The notes: generated by a model not told the origin, from the sequence alone. Shown: positions 15,901-25,656, counted from the stretch's first letter. The stretch is DNA of 64,000 nt from Amoebidium appalachense (GCA_963693365.1 CAVNZM010000011.1:5146001-5210000); one strand, 5' to 3'. Numbers and translations are program-made.

Positions 15901-17406
15901 TCAGGGGAGGAGGCGCGCCGCTTGTTCTCGGACCTCGTTCACAAGTTGCTCGCCGTCCTTGCGTGTTGGCAGTCCTGCATCCTTGAGCTCGGCATCGGTC
16001 AATACGAGAACTTTCTTGGAAAGCACCATGTCCACGACCTCTCGGTAACGCTCCTGTTGATTGACGCCGTCTTGCGCCCACCAATCCGCAGTTTGATACA
16101 TCTTAGCCCCGTAGAGTTCGACCAGGCGCTTTCCGTACATCGCGATCGTCCCCCCGACCTTATAAACCGCTTGGAATCCCCCATCCCTTGCGATTTTCGT
16201 CTTGATGAAGTTGCAGATCCGCTCGCCTATGGTGTGCCCATCCGCACCCGGTATGGACGACCAGTCGGCTTGTGAAGTCCGCAACAGTATGTAAATACTC
16301 AACCAAGACGCACAGGCCCCATCGACCACCTCGTCTCTGTCAAACAATTCGTCGTACAATGTCCTTTTTCCATGAAGATTTTGCAAATCAGTGCAAACAC
16401 TTTCGGGTTTGAGGGATCGAAGTATGTCTTTCAGCTTGCCTGTGGGATCAGCGCTTCTCATGAATGAGACAAGGGCTTTTGTCAACGTGCTACTCGGGGC
16501 ATGGACATTGAAGAACTCCAGAACTATACTCGACTTGTCACCTGAAACGAGTATGATGACAGAAGCATGGTGCACTTCACCTGTGTATATAATAAAGTAG
16601 GGCACCCGTTGGGGGTCAGTCAGCCATTGGAACAACATTGTCGCGAGTTCGTTCCTAAAAAAGAACTTCCATTTAGGCATCGATATGGTGGTCATGAAGC
16701 CATCGTTCCTGAGATTCCTAAACGATTGCTGGACAGTCATTGACTCGTTGTTGGGTTGTGTACGGAGCAATTCTCCGGGGGCGAAAATTGTGGACTTCGG
16801 AAGATATGTCTGTAGCATTACTATAGTATTGGTTCTCCCCTCTACTGCAGGCGAAGTCCACACAGACCCTACCCCTATCAAATCTTTTATGGACCCCGAA
16901 ATTTGTTGGGCCCCGCGGTACAGTTTGTCAAACAAGAGGTCTGCTACCGAATCCTCCTGCAAATATGGGGGTGTTGGGTTCCCAGGGATGGTACTCTTTT
17001 TGTACTCCTCGATCTGGTATGGGGCGTGCTTCACCATGATCTCCTTGAAAGCATTGCCCCTCTTGTCCAACATGAAGTTTCGAACCGAATCGTAAGTTGT
17101 GTCGAAGGTGCGTATCCCAGGACTATCTTGGTTCTCGAACTCGATATTCACGGAGTAGCCATCCTGTTGCGCATCGAACCGGAGACGTTTAACACAGGCA
17201 AGATACACCGGGATCGTGTCGGGTTCTGTGCTTTCCAGGGAGAGGGAGAGGCAACCGTTTTCCGGTGTCCATGCGTACGTCTGAGTGCTGGGGGAGACCG
17301 GCGTTTCTTCCACAAAATGTTCTGCATTTTTCTTTACGAACCTGAAAAAGCAGCGCGGCTTCACGGGAAATCTTTCCACTACATCCCTCCCTCGCCCGTG
17401 TGCCAT
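15901..17406 (-). CDS. 501-aa protein, putative H-N-C cysteine protease, paralogue B
   Basis: This intact paralogue of 4146-5657, in opposite orientation, shares VKPRCFFRFVKKN, DLIGVGSV, LQTYLPKS and the C-terminal core. The putative triad is His280 (HHASVIIL), Asn300 (EFFNVHAP) and Cys365 (DGACASWLSIYILLRTS), each aligned with its counterpart in paralogue A. Conservation is concentrated around these residues, which supports an active site. An adenain/Ulp1-like fold is an inference. The gene starts 51 nt downstream of the large acidic protein, with the shared start context TAGATGGC. Confidence 0.7.
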   Translation of the reverse strand: MAHGRGRDVVERFPVKPRCFFRFVKKNAEHFVEETPVSPSTQTYAWTPENGCLSLSLESTEPDTIPVYLACVKRLRFDAQQDGYSVNIEFENQDSPGIRTFDTTYDSVRNFMLDKRGNAFKEIMVKHAPYQIEEYKKSTIPGNPTPPYLQEDSVADLLFDKLYRGAQQISGSIKDLIGVGSVWTSPAVEGRTNTIVMLQTYLPKSTIFAPGELLRTQPNNESMTVQQSFRNLRNDGFMTTISMPKWKFFFRNELATMLFQWLTDPQRVPYFIIYTGEVHHASVIILVSGDKSSIVLEFFNVHAPSSTLTKALVSFMRSADPTGKLKDILRSLKPESVCTDLQNLHGKRTLYDELFDRDEVVDGACASWLSIYILLRTSQADWSSIPGADGHTIGERICNFIKTKIARDGGFQAVYKVGGTIAMYGKRLVELYGAKMYQTADWWAQDGVNQQERYREVVDMVLSKKVLVLTDAELKDAGLPTRKDGEQLVNEVREQAARLLP

Positions 17407-17457
17407 CTATAGATTCAACACCCCAAAACTTTGGTGGCTTCGATTGTGTTCGCTTGT

Positions 17458-19420
17458 TTACTGCCCGGGTGGCCTGTAATGCCTGAGCTGTCTCCTTTGC
17501 CTTTTGGTGGTCCTCAGGGCATGCGTTGTTCCAGACCGCGTCCACCGGGTATTGCCAGCCGGTCCTAATGGCAAGTCTTCAACCACCGGTCTAACCGGCG
17601 ACTCCACACCTGTAAACTGAAAAACCCCTGCATCGTGCAATCCCTGGACCCCTGCGGCGATGATGAGCATCCTCGCAAATATGGGGTCGCCGTCTGCCGC
17701 CGCCAATGGATCCCCCCGGGGTTCTGCCCCAGAAAGGAGTATGATGGCTGCTGTTTCGCTGGGGTAGGCATCAAACCGTCCCGTCCAATCATTAGTGTGG
17801 TTGTGGAAGCGATCCGGGAGCAAGCCGTTGATCGCCCTGTACATTCTCTCTACGTATGCCTCTAACTCCGCGGTCGACGGGGCCGGTCTGAAATTTGCGC
17901 GCAGGGCTTCTAGGCGTCTAAGTTTCGTGTACCTGATCCACTTCTGCAGCGCGTTGTAAACCCCTTCTGGGATCCTCATGTCCTCTTCATCCATGGGAGA
18001 AATCGTCCGGGTGAGCCAGTCTGACAGGTCCAATGGAGACGGCAACCTGTGGAACAGCATCCGTGGCGGCGGTGGGTGGTACACCCCGTTCGGCTGTCTC
18101 GCCAGCCAGTCAAGAACCTGCCTCACGGCTTCGATCCTGGTCTCGGGTTGTGCAATCTGTACCGCAGCCCTCAGGTCGCGGAGCTCGTCGGAAAGGGTGT
18201 CGGGTGCATTGTTGTCTGGTGGCTGCACCTCCGGGTCGTCATCAGGGACCACAAACGCGCGGTCCTCCTCGTCCTCTTCGTCTTTAGCGTCTGCCTCTTC
18301 TGCGTCCAAATCTGCCTTCAGCATTTTGCCCAAATCTTCTTTCATTTGACGTCGTCTGGCGATCTCGAGCGCACCGCGCGCGAACAACTCAAACTTGTCA
18401 ACAAGCTCCCACTTGTGCTCATAACAAAGCCGATTCGCCTGGTGCGGAGAGTCAGCGGTCAACGTAGCGAATAGTTTGACAAGGCCTTGTGCGGTCCATT
18501 CGAAAATGTTCGCATCATCTTCATCGCCCTCCGCGTGCGAAAGATCCATGGCAGACCCGGACACCGGTGCAGTGCTACCAGATGGAGCCTGGGGCATCGA
18601 ATCCGAATCCGGGGCTTCGGGTTCTACAGCCATTTCGACATCGCCATTGTGGGGACGTTGTTGCATGTTTGGAATGACGCCACCGTGGCTTGCTATCATC
18701 TCGTTGAGAGCCAACTGGAAGATTCCGACATATTTGCCGCCAATACTGGTGGCGCGTTTCATAAGTTTCTTCCGGACTTCCTCCACCACAGCTTCGTCTA
18801 GCATTTCAGTTTCGACGGCCCTTTCCCATGCTTCGTTATCACCCATTGGTATATTACGTATCCGTGCCGCGGCGTACGAGGGAAACAACTCATCTGCGTA
18901 CCTGAATATGTACTCTCTCTTGGTGAGCCCCTCGGACATGTACAGAGCTGTTTCCAGGCGCTTGAGACGATTGGCCCTGCGAGCAGCCCTGCACCACAGC
19001 GCGTCTGTGATCTGGGCGCGGATTTCCGGATCATCCATAATATTTTGAATGGCATTCTCGTCCCCATTGCGCTTGGCCGCCTTTACCTCTTCGCGCACGG
19101 CGGGGCTCACCAGATCTTCCAGATTTTCGCGTATGTAGGGGTCGCGGTTCTCAGGCTCCCCGCCCCACAAGGTTGACACCTTTCGCACCATCCCAGACTC
19201 GGAGAGTGCCTGGCGGGCCACGCGCATGAACACCAGCGTTTCAATTATTAGGTCTTCCATCCCCCGTCCTTCGGGCATTTCCAGGCCCTGCTGTTGCAGG
19301 CGCTCAATCGCCCGCTGCACCGTGCCGTTGTCCACGGCCTCCTGAACCGCGCGCTTGTTCGGCCACCAGTTTCTACCTGTCCGGAGCGCACTTATGTCTG
19401 CCGGGTCGGCGCAGAACCAG
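17458..19420 (-). CDS. Large acidic protein, N-terminus lost in the gap
   Basis: At least 653 residues are readable from the gap edge to the stop at 17458. Recognisable parts are a Trp-rich start (RTGRNWWPNKRAVQEAV), helical Arg/Glu-rich segments, and a Pro/Ser/Ala-rich acidic linker around VEPEAPDSDSMPQAPSGS. After these come a strongly acidic tract (DAEEADAKDEEDEEDRA) and a C-terminal helical domain ending in a basic tail (TTKRQRRQLRHYRPPGQ). No enzyme motif was found. Size and charge would fit a structural or nucleic-acid-associated virion protein, but the family is unknown. The true start is not visible. Confidence 0.6.
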
Positions 19421-19920
19421 NNNNNNNNNNNNNNNNNNNNNNNNNNNNNNNNNNNNNNNNNNNNNNNNNNNNNNNNNNNNNNNNNNNNNNNNNNNNNNNN
19501 NNNNNNNNNNNNNNNNNNNNNNNNNNNNNNNNNNNNNNNNNNNNNNNNNNNNNNNNNNNNNNNNNNNNNNNNNNNNNNNNNNNNNNNNNNNNNNNNNNNN
19601 NNNNNNNNNNNNNNNNNNNNNNNNNNNNNNNNNNNNNNNNNNNNNNNNNNNNNNNNNNNNNNNNNNNNNNNNNNNNNNNNNNNNNNNNNNNNNNNNNNNN
19701 NNNNNNNNNNNNNNNNNNNNNNNNNNNNNNNNNNNNNNNNNNNNNNNNNNNNNNNNNNNNNNNNNNNNNNNNNNNNNNNNNNNNNNNNNNNNNNNNNNNN
19801 NNNNNNNNNNNNNNNNNNNNNNNNNNNNNNNNNNNNNNNNNNNNNNNNNNNNNNNNNNNNNNNNNNNNNNNNNNNNNNNNNNNNNNNNNNNNNNNNNNNN
19901 NNNNNNNNNNNNNNNNNNNN
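19421..19920. other. Assembly gap of 500 N
   Basis: Exactly 500 N, a placeholder length rather than a measured one. It interrupts the large acidic protein. The bases after it open in the same frame, but continuity across the gap cannot be shown. Confidence 0.99.
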
Positions 19921-20001
19921 AGCAGCATGATACACAGATACTTGGTTTATTTCGTGCATGAACTTCTCCCGGAAGCACATCAAACAACTTCCAAGCCCTC
20001 C

Positions 20002-20104
20002 CATGCTAACACCATCCCATCAAACCAACCCCCATCTAGCTCATGCTAACACCATCCCATCAAACCAACCCCCATCTAGCTCATGCTAACACCACCCCAT
20101 CAAC
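20002..20104. repeat. 40-bp tandem repeat, about 2.5 copies
   Basis: CATGCTAACACCATCCCATC starts units at 20002, 20042 and 20082; the last copy runs into a C homopolymer. It lies between the gap and the stop of the 20126 gene, so the gap may hide more copies. Confidence 0.85.
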
Positions 20105-20125
20105 CCCCCCCCCCCCCCTCAGCCC

Positions 20126-20989
20126 TCACTCAAGCTCCGCAACAACCTTCATCACCCAATCATACCCCTCCCGCAGGCGCTGCTCAATCATCTCCATGTC
20201 CTGAACAAAATAGTGGTTGCCCTCATCCCACCAAACGGGAACCTCCACCGCCCACTCATCGATCGATGCCGCAAGAGCAGAGTCTCTCTCCTCCGCCCCC
20301 CACACATCGTCCGAGTCGATACGTTTCCCGGGAGGGTACTTCGGATCCCTCTGCACTCGATCAAACAGAAATATCTCGCACTGCCGGAGCACGTTGCCAC
20401 TTGCAAGCTCCCCGGGTGTGAGCGCAAAGGGGACGAGGTTTGGACGGGGAGAACCGGGGGGGCGGGGAACGTAGGCGAACTGGCCGGGCCCCTCCCCGCC
20501 CTGGCGGCGGTGGACACGTTCGGCAATCCGATGGCGCAGCGCTTGCTTGTTGCGCTCCACAGCATCCTCCGCCGACCAAAAACCCACATACCCGTCCTTA
20601 ACAGCCCGAGCCGCCTCTGCCATGTCGTGGAGCGCCTGCGCCACCGCCCGTGCCTTAGCCGCGCCCACGACGTTGCGCCCAGGCTGCTGCAGGTACTGGC
20701 GCAGACCCGGCACGACGGACTGTGCAGCCACGGCGCACCCCCCGAACTCCGTGACCAACGGACGCACCTTGTCGCGCGCGGGCCCGACGGCGTTCTCTGC
20801 GGCGACGAGGGCAAGGATGGCGTCCTGGCAGTGGTTTAATTCCCTGCACACCTTCACATGCGAGGGGATCTGGTCGCTGTGCATGTCAGCGACACAAGCG
20901 CGGCACTTGACCATGTATTTGTCCTTGGTGTTCTTAGTGAAAAGGTGATCGGTCAGCCATTTGTAGCTGCGCTTGCCTACTTGTTCCAT
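20126..20989 (-). CDS. Unknown 287-aa protein with a small zinc-finger-like N-terminus
   Basis: The start at 20989 gives MEQVGKRSYKWLTDHLF followed by YMVKCRACVADMHSDQIPSH and VKVC, a CxxC...H...C arrangement like BED or C2HC fingers, at about residues 25-50. A helical Ala/Arg-rich middle follows (about 60-150), then a Pro-rich linker (YVPRPPGSPRPNLVPF) and an acidic C-terminal domain with EIFLFDRVQRDPKYPPGKR and WWDEGNHYFVQD. DNA binding is possible from the finger. The family was not recognised. The upstream extension to 21049 looks non-coding. Confidence 0.6.
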   Translation of the reverse strand: MEQVGKRSYKWLTDHLFTKNTKDKYMVKCRACVADMHSDQIPSHVKVCRELNHCQDAILALVAAENAVGPARDKVRPLVTEFGGCAVAAQSVVPGLRQYLQQPGRNVVGAAKARAVAQALHDMAEAARAVKDGYVGFWSAEDAVERNKQALRHRIAERVHRRQGGEGPGQFAYVPRPPGSPRPNLVPFALTPGELASGNVLRQCEIFLFDRVQRDPKYPPGKRIDSDDVWGAEERDSALAASIDEWAVEVPVWWDEGNHYFVQDMEMIEQRLREGYDWVMKVVAELE

Positions 20990-21559
20990 GGTGTGTGTGT
21001 GTAGAAATGGGGGTGCAAAGCGAAAAATCAGTAAAAGGCGACCTAACAAGCGACTTCAAAGCCTTTGATGTTGACACTACAGAAGGTGTGTGAAAGTGAC
21101 ACCCTATCAGCTGTGCCGTGCCCTTAGAAGCCAATTCCCAACTGATGCTGACGAAATGATATCCAGTCACGCGTTTGATTGGGAGAATGCTTTCAGATCC
21201 AGATCACCAAACTGCACGATTGGCTGCTGGGGATTGGATCACACCCAATTCAAGATCCAATCAGATCCCGCGAAGAGCAGGCAATGCCAGTGCTTCAAGA
21301 TTTTTCAATGACAGCTGATGGCTTTTTCTCTTCTATCCCTTAGAACCAAACATAAGAATAAAATCAAACGTTTTATACCTAATTTCATATTCAAGATAGT
21401 TTTATAAACAATTCGGTCACATTTCAAACAGAAATCGCGAAGAAATAGTCCTTTCAACGATTACAAACAGATTCTGAAACCTTGGTCAGGATCTTGAACG
21501 CTTTCGACCAATCAGATCGAATAGCGGGGTAGCCAACTGCGCGCTGCTTTGGCCGTTTA
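20990..21559. other. Spacer with CCAAT-like elements, no gene seen
   Basis: AT-richer than its surroundings. It contains repeated ATTGG/CCAAT elements (about 21178, 21220, 21234, 21258 and 21508) and a (GT) tract at 20991-21001. Its short frames lack features of real genes. It may hold promoters for the genes on both sides. Confidence 0.4.
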
Positions 21560-22369
21560 TTGGCACATCTGGCGCTGCTTTGGAACGAAGTTGTGGTTCC
21601 GCGTTGCCTGTTCCGGGGCCTGGGGGGGGCGCCTGTGGCACACAGACCCGTGAGACCACTGTGCCATCCGTGCCTCGCGTGCCCCTCATGCCCCCAGGCC
21701 CCGCTCCTAGGAAAAAGCAATCGGCGAACAGGGTCCACCCCCGGCACCTGTTCTCCAAGGATCCGGGAGACATGGTTGGGGATGCCATGGTGTTCTCTTG
21801 GGTTCCGGGAGACATGGGGGGGACCGGCGATGCTGTTCTCTAGCAAATCACGGGCCAAACGTTCATGGGCACTGCCGTGTTCTCTCTGGTTTGTGGAGAA
21901 ATCGGTGGACTGGGTAGGGGGCGGGGGGCAGGAGAACAGGGTGGTGAACAGGGTGGTGCGCTTTGCGCTTCCCGCAGGCTGCAGTCATCAGTACCTTGCA
22001 CCGTTCAAGATCGAAGAGGCTCTCAAGCGTCTGTTCGAAAGGACACGCACCGAACTCCAAGGCTGCAATGACGTTCTCGGTGCCATACAGGTGGCCGCCC
22101 GTTTCCTCGGGGAGTTCCTCTACATCCACCCGTTCAGCAACGGCAACGGGCGCGTCGCCCGTCTGTTGGTCAGCGTGCTGATATCGCCCTATATTGCCGT
22201 TCCCCTCTCGTTGTACACAGACCGCAGCTCCCGCGAGCGCTACCACTCGCTGCTGCTGGCCGCGCAGAGCCAGCCGCCCCCCCACGACTACTCCGAGCTG
22301 GCGGCCTTCGTGCTGGACTGCGCAAGGGCAAACCTGGTCTCGGTGTGCAACGCCCTGGATTTGGAATGA
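21560..22369 (+). CDS. Fic-domain protein (probably 5'-truncated)
   Basis: The C-terminal about 130 residues are a Fic domain. LAPFKIEEALKRLFERTRTE leads to EFLYIHPFSNGNGRVARLL, the HxFxxGNGRxxR active site with His190 near 22127, followed by RSSRERYHSLLLAA. Fic proteins transfer AMP or other phosphate-linked groups to target proteins. The position normally Asp or Glu before GNGR is Asn here, so activity may be altered. The first about 130 residues of the frame look like non-coding GC-rich repeats (FRETWGGPAM, FRGLGGAPVA). The real start may be Met91 (21830), or the 5' end may be missing. No inhibitory helix was identified. Confidence 0.7.
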   Translation: MAHLALLWNEVVVPRCLFRGLGGAPVAHRPVRPLCHPCLACPSCPQAPLLGKSNRRTGSTPGTCSPRIRETWLGMPWCSLGFRETWGGPAMLFSSKSRAKRSWALPCSLWFVEKSVDWVGGGGQENRVVNRVVRFALPAGCSHQYLAPFKIEEALKRLFERTRTELQGCNDVLGAIQVAARFLGEFLYIHPFSNGNGRVARLLVSVLISPYIAVPLSLYTDRSSRERYHSLLLAAQSQPPPHDYSELAAFVLDCARANLVSVCNALDLE

Positions 22370-22379
22370 AGCCGTCAAC

Positions 22380-22679
22380 TCTTATCGCGCCCTACATCAA
22401 CATGGACACACCCTCCCAAGCCAGGACACGTGTGCGGATATTTGTGCTAGTCTGTCTCTGACAGACGCCTCGTCGTAGTCGGCCATCATATAAGCACAAA
22501 GAAAAAAAAAACATCAAGCCCAAGCGAGCCGCCGGTGAGCCACCGTGCCTCCCCCGTCCTCCCCGGCCCCATGCTTAGTGTGCCACCCCCAGCCACTCCC
22601 AGCCCCCCATGCCCCGCCGCGGTAGCTTTGAAAGCTGTTTTCAGACTAAGTGCAAGACCTGCTTGCTCGTCTCTAACGT
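22380..22679. other. Short spacer, no gene seen
   Basis: About 300 bases between the convergent Fic and C2H2 genes. It contains an A run at 22502-22511 and a C-rich stretch (CCCCCAGCC...CCCCATGCC) similar to 460-500. The short frames have no recognisable features. Confidence 0.4.
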
Positions 22680-23150
22680 TTATTGGATGTCGACATGGTG
22701 TTTTCGGATGTGATACCAGAGACTGGCTCGCTGGCGATATGACACCTGGCAGCCTGGTTCCTTACATTGGTATGGGCGGTCTCCAGTGTGGCGATTCATG
22801 TGCACTACGAGTGCGTCTTTACTATTAAAGTTGGCTTCACAACCATCCCATGTGCATTTAAATGCTCTTGCATCTGTGTGCTTGTACTGGTGCATTTTTA
22901 GTTGGCTTTTACATCTAAACACAGCTTTACACCCATCCCAACTGCATTGGTATGGTGCTTCCCCCGTGTGAAGCCGATAGTGAACCTCGAACGAGTGTTT
23001 CTGTGTAAATCTTCTTATGCACCCTGGCCACGAACAGACATGAGGACGGTGACCCAGGTGTGTGAGAGTGTGTCGCCTGAGTGCTGCATTACTATCAAAA
23101 GGCATTTTACAAGTCTCCCAATCACACACAAAGGCTAGTTGCGCCTCCAT
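22680..23150 (-). CDS. Five-finger C2H2 zinc-finger protein
   Basis: The 156-aa protein is an array of five C-x4-C...H-x3-H fingers: CDWETC..HTLTH, CSWPGC..HYRLH, CSWDGC..HQYKH, CTWDGC..HMNRH and CKEPGC..HIRKH. They are joined by short linkers, two of TGExPY or TGDRPY type. The CxxxxC spacing is of the TFIIIA/GLI/ZIC kind, so sequence-specific DNA or RNA binding is expected. The frame is intact from MEAQLAFVCDW. It lies 314 nt downstream of the helicase stop on the same strand. A host-derived transcription factor captured by the virus is plausible. Confidence 0.85.
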   Translation of the reverse strand: MEAQLAFVCDWETCKMPFDSNAALRRHTLTHLGHRPHVCSWPGCIRRFTQKHSFEVHYRLHTGEAPYQCSWDGCKAVFRCKSQLKMHQYKHTDARAFKCTWDGCEANFNSKDALVVHMNRHTGDRPYQCKEPGCQVSYRQRASLWYHIRKHHVDIQ

Positions 23151-23289
23151 GTTTCACTGTAAACTCTGGATAAAAAAAAAATATTAACCATCTGGACTGA
23201 TCGGGGGTTCTCTGATGTCGATTATCGCAACCCCCAAAACACCCTATCCTCCAATCAAATGGCTCCGTTTTTTGACCTCCCCTAGGCTC

Positions 23290-23458
23290 AAACCCTCTCC
23301 CGACCTCCCGATTCTCCCGATAAAATAACCTTATATAGAAGCAGTAAGAAATCAATTAGAAAAACTGCAAAGTTACGTGACTTTTAACCAATCATTATCT
23401 CCCGATATCTCCCGATGTTGGATTTCGACCGGGAGATCGATCTGGAGATATCGGGAGA
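23290..23458. repeat. TCTCCCGAT-type repeats and a 15-bp inverted repeat
   Basis: CTCCCGA occurs five times (three within 23297-23322, two within 23399-23415) and in the other orientation at 23429-23459. Arms 23398-23412 (TCTCCCGATATCTCC) and 23444-23458 are perfect 15-bp inverted repeats around a 31-nt loop that contains another partial copy. The element is intergenic, between the helicase stop and the C2H2 start. Candidate roles are an origin-like, operator or 3'-end element. Confidence 0.75.
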
Positions 23459-23463
23459 ATTGT

Positions 23464-24990
23464 TCAAGCCTTAGCAATGGCTCTTGGGCATAATATATAG
23501 CAATCTGCCTTCGCGCTGGTACCGGTTGGGGGGTGGTATGGCCATCTGCAGATGTTTGCTTCCAGTGTAGTCTTCGGCTTGCCCAGAATTTTCCTGATAG
23601 CCATCCCAAAAGTCCGGTTGCTTGGCAGTTTTGTGTCTCGGGCATTGATCTTGTGCCAAGCTTGGTACAGCTGAAACAGGCCTGTAGGGGTAACAGCACA
23701 GCCGCTGTAAATGAAGTCAAACTCCTCACAGCCATTTGTGTGAGAGATGAGGTCCTTGAGAAATTGAGCCTCGTCGCTCCGGCTAATCGATTTGATGTTC
23801 ATCTTTGTGTCGTTATCCATAGGCCTGGGCATTGTTTGGGGGATGTCTGGCATGTTCATGAAGTCGTGGTAAATTGCTGCCAATACGTCAGGACGTCTGT
23901 GATACTCCACAAAGGCCTCGAAATATTTGTGGTCACCAATCCGTTCCGGACTGACCCCAAAACATGCCCATCGCCTATCACTGGTCTCCACACGTACAGG
24001 CCAATCTTCGTTAGACAAGACAACATATCGCTCATACGAGTTGGTGTTGATTGCATCACATCCTTTCTTCTCCAACATCATGGTGGGCTGTGTAATGCGC
24101 GCCTTCATTAAGTTGTTAGTTTCGTGTGAACCACCCCACGTCACCTCGTCGCACAGCACAAGAAGTTTGTTTGCAATGTGCTGGTTGAACTTTCCCGACA
24201 TGTGCTCCCGGTGAATGACATAGGCGTAGTACTCTGGTGAAAGGATGTCCATGATTGCCTGCCACCACACGTTCTTTCCGGTTCCTTGTTCAGATACAAA
24301 CAGCAGTGCTGTACCTGGTTTGCTTCCAGGGTACTGAAACAGGTGGGCAACCCACATCCGCAGATAACTGTACTCGTCTTCCCGGTTGTTGCACAGAACC
24401 CTTCTGGCATGCTCGTGGAACGAGCTGGTCAGGTCTTGACGCAGACAGTACTCTGGGTCAAAATTGAAACGGAGTCCTCGATAGATATTGTATGGACGAT
24501 AGACCGAATCGGTATTGTCTGGCTTTCGTTTTCCGGTTTTGGGGTCAGGATCAGCTGGGTCAAAGATGATCTTGGTGTAGATGGGGATTGCGGTTGTTTT
24601 TAAGATTTCTGTCCCATTAATTGGAGGTTGGGGCTTCCATTGTTTTCCAACCTTCATGTTTGGCTGCCGAAATGAAAAGAGTGAAAGTGTTGCATAGATT
24701 TCCTGCTTGCTGACGATCTTTGCAACATGCTGTTTAATCTCATGGTCAAATGTTTTCAGGACAAATAGAGTTGTCCCGCTGATGTGTGCAACATTGGCGC
24801 CTATGAATTCCTCCACCTCCTCTCTCGCCCACTCTCTGAATTCGCAGGTCGCTGGGTTCATCATCAGCCCCCTATAGGCATCAGCCCCGAGATACTCAAA
24901 TGCTTCAAAGCGCTCTTTGCTTCTCTTTCTGATACGCTCTTGATCGATGCCAAACATTGTCTCTTGTCCAGTTTGTTGGTGTGTCTGCAT
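23464..24990 (-). CDS. SF3 (D5-like) helicase / primase-helicase
   Basis: The 508-aa protein unwinds DNA at viral replication origins in related systems. Walker A is FVSEQGTGKN (about 231-240), Walker B is KLLVLCDEV (about 275-283), SF3 motif C is YVVLSNEDWPV (about 322-332), and DRRW at 338-341 supplies an arginine finger. Upstream, IIFDPADPDPKTGKRKP and the RPYNIYRGLRF box (about 165-175) are typical of viral and phage primase-helicases with DUF5906-like domains. A primase active site was not identified in the first 130 residues. GGTATAAAAGG lies 70 nt before the ATG. A truncated duplicate of its N-terminal part lies just upstream. Confidence 0.9.
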   Translation of the reverse strand: MQTHQQTGQETMFGIDQERIRKRSKERFEAFEYLGADAYRGLMMNPATCEFREWAREEVEEFIGANVAHISGTTLFVLKTFDHEIKQHVAKIVSKQEIYATLSLFSFRQPNMKVGKQWKPQPPINGTEILKTTAIPIYTKIIFDPADPDPKTGKRKPDNTDSVYRPYNIYRGLRFNFDPEYCLRQDLTSSFHEHARRVLCNNREDEYSYLRMWVAHLFQYPGSKPGTALLFVSEQGTGKNVWWQAIMDILSPEYYAYVIHREHMSGKFNQHIANKLLVLCDEVTWGGSHETNNLMKARITQPTMMLEKKGCDAINTNSYERYVVLSNEDWPVRVETSDRRWACFGVSPERIGDHKYFEAFVEYHRRPDVLAAIYHDFMNMPDIPQTMPRPMDNDTKMNIKSISRSDEAQFLKDLISHTNGCEEFDFIYSGCAVTPTGLFQLYQAWHKINARDTKLPSNRTFGMAIRKILGKPKTTLEANICRWPYHPPTGTSAKADCYILCPRAIAKA

Positions 24991-25053
24991 TATTAGTATT
25001 GCTGAGAAAATATTTACGCAGGGACACTGCTGGAAAATACTGAATTTTCTGCC

Positions 25054-25060
25054 TTTTATA
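25054..25060 (-). promoter_or_regulatory. TATA box of the helicase gene
   Basis: On the minus strand GGGTATAAAAGGCAG contains the same GGTATAAAAGG core as the Bro-like promoters, 70 nt before the helicase ATG. It sits in the 105-nt gap after the truncated helicase duplicate. Confidence 0.7.
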
Positions 25061-25095
25061 CCCTTGGGGTTGGGGCTGCCGGGTCCAGAAAACTC

Positions 25096-25590
25096 TCAAT
25101 TTTTCGATGCGTCGCCCTGGAAAATGTTGAACGTCCGGCTATGGGTAGACGTGTAACGCGGGTTGCGAACGCCAGTCTCGGGATCGGGGTCGTTGCGGTC
25201 GAAGACGATGCCACCGTGGTAAACGACCATATGACTGCTGTCCAAGTGCCACGATCCCTTGTATATCTTTATCTTCTTGCCTGTCGGGTTGTATTTGAAC
25301 TTGTACTTGGACAGCATGTCGGCCACATTCTTCTTCGACTTGATCTCGAAGACGAATCTCCCATCCTTGAAACGCTTGAAGATGTACGCACCGTCCGGGT
25401 GGGAATATGCCACCAGAGTACGGCAGAACGTATGAATCTGCTCCTCCGTCCACTCGTGTTGCTCAACGATGTCCGCGTCCAACCAGTTGTTGCGAGTGCC
25501 TGTTGTCCTCTCAAACTCCTCGTATGCTGCAAGCTTGAGCTGCTCGTTCTCGGACATACCCGTTGCTATCTTCATGTACAGATCTTCCAT
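25096..25590 (-). CDS. Truncated tandem duplicate of the helicase N-terminal region
   Basis: The 164-aa product ends in VVYHGGIVFDRNDPDPETG and RTFNIFQG, matching IIFDPADPDPKTG and RPYNIYRG of the adjacent helicase. It then stops after five residues, before the region where the ATPase domain would begin. It therefore lacks all helicase motifs. The start at 25590 (MEDLYMKIATGMSENEQ) is preferred because TATAAAT lies 66 nt upstream and the longer reading would span that box. It may be a separate accessory protein or the debris of a tandem duplication. Its own promoter and open frame argue for expression. Confidence 0.6.
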   Translation of the reverse strand: MEDLYMKIATGMSENEQLKLAAYEEFERTTGTRNNWLDADIVEQHEWTEEQIHTFCRTLVAYSHPDGAYIFKRFKDGRFVFEIKSKKNVADMLSKYKFKYNPTGKKIKIYKGSWHLDSSHMVVYHGGIVFDRNDPDPETGVRNPRYTSTHSRTFNIFQGDASKN

Positions 25591-25649
25591 GTTGTCCGTT
25601 GTATATATGGTTAGATAATATCTGACGGGTGTCGCCTTGTGTTTGGGGT

Positions 25650-25656
25650 ATTTATA
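25650..25656 (-). promoter_or_regulatory. TATA box of the truncated helicase duplicate
   Basis: CGATATAAATACC on the minus strand, 66 nt before the ATG at 25590. The spacing is like that of the helicase gene (70 nt). It overlaps the end of the upstream C2H2 reading. Confidence 0.5.

Noticed and set aside
17458-20004. 848-aa frame running through the N gap
   Set aside because: The frame is open only because N is not a stop; continuity across the placeholder gap cannot be claimed.
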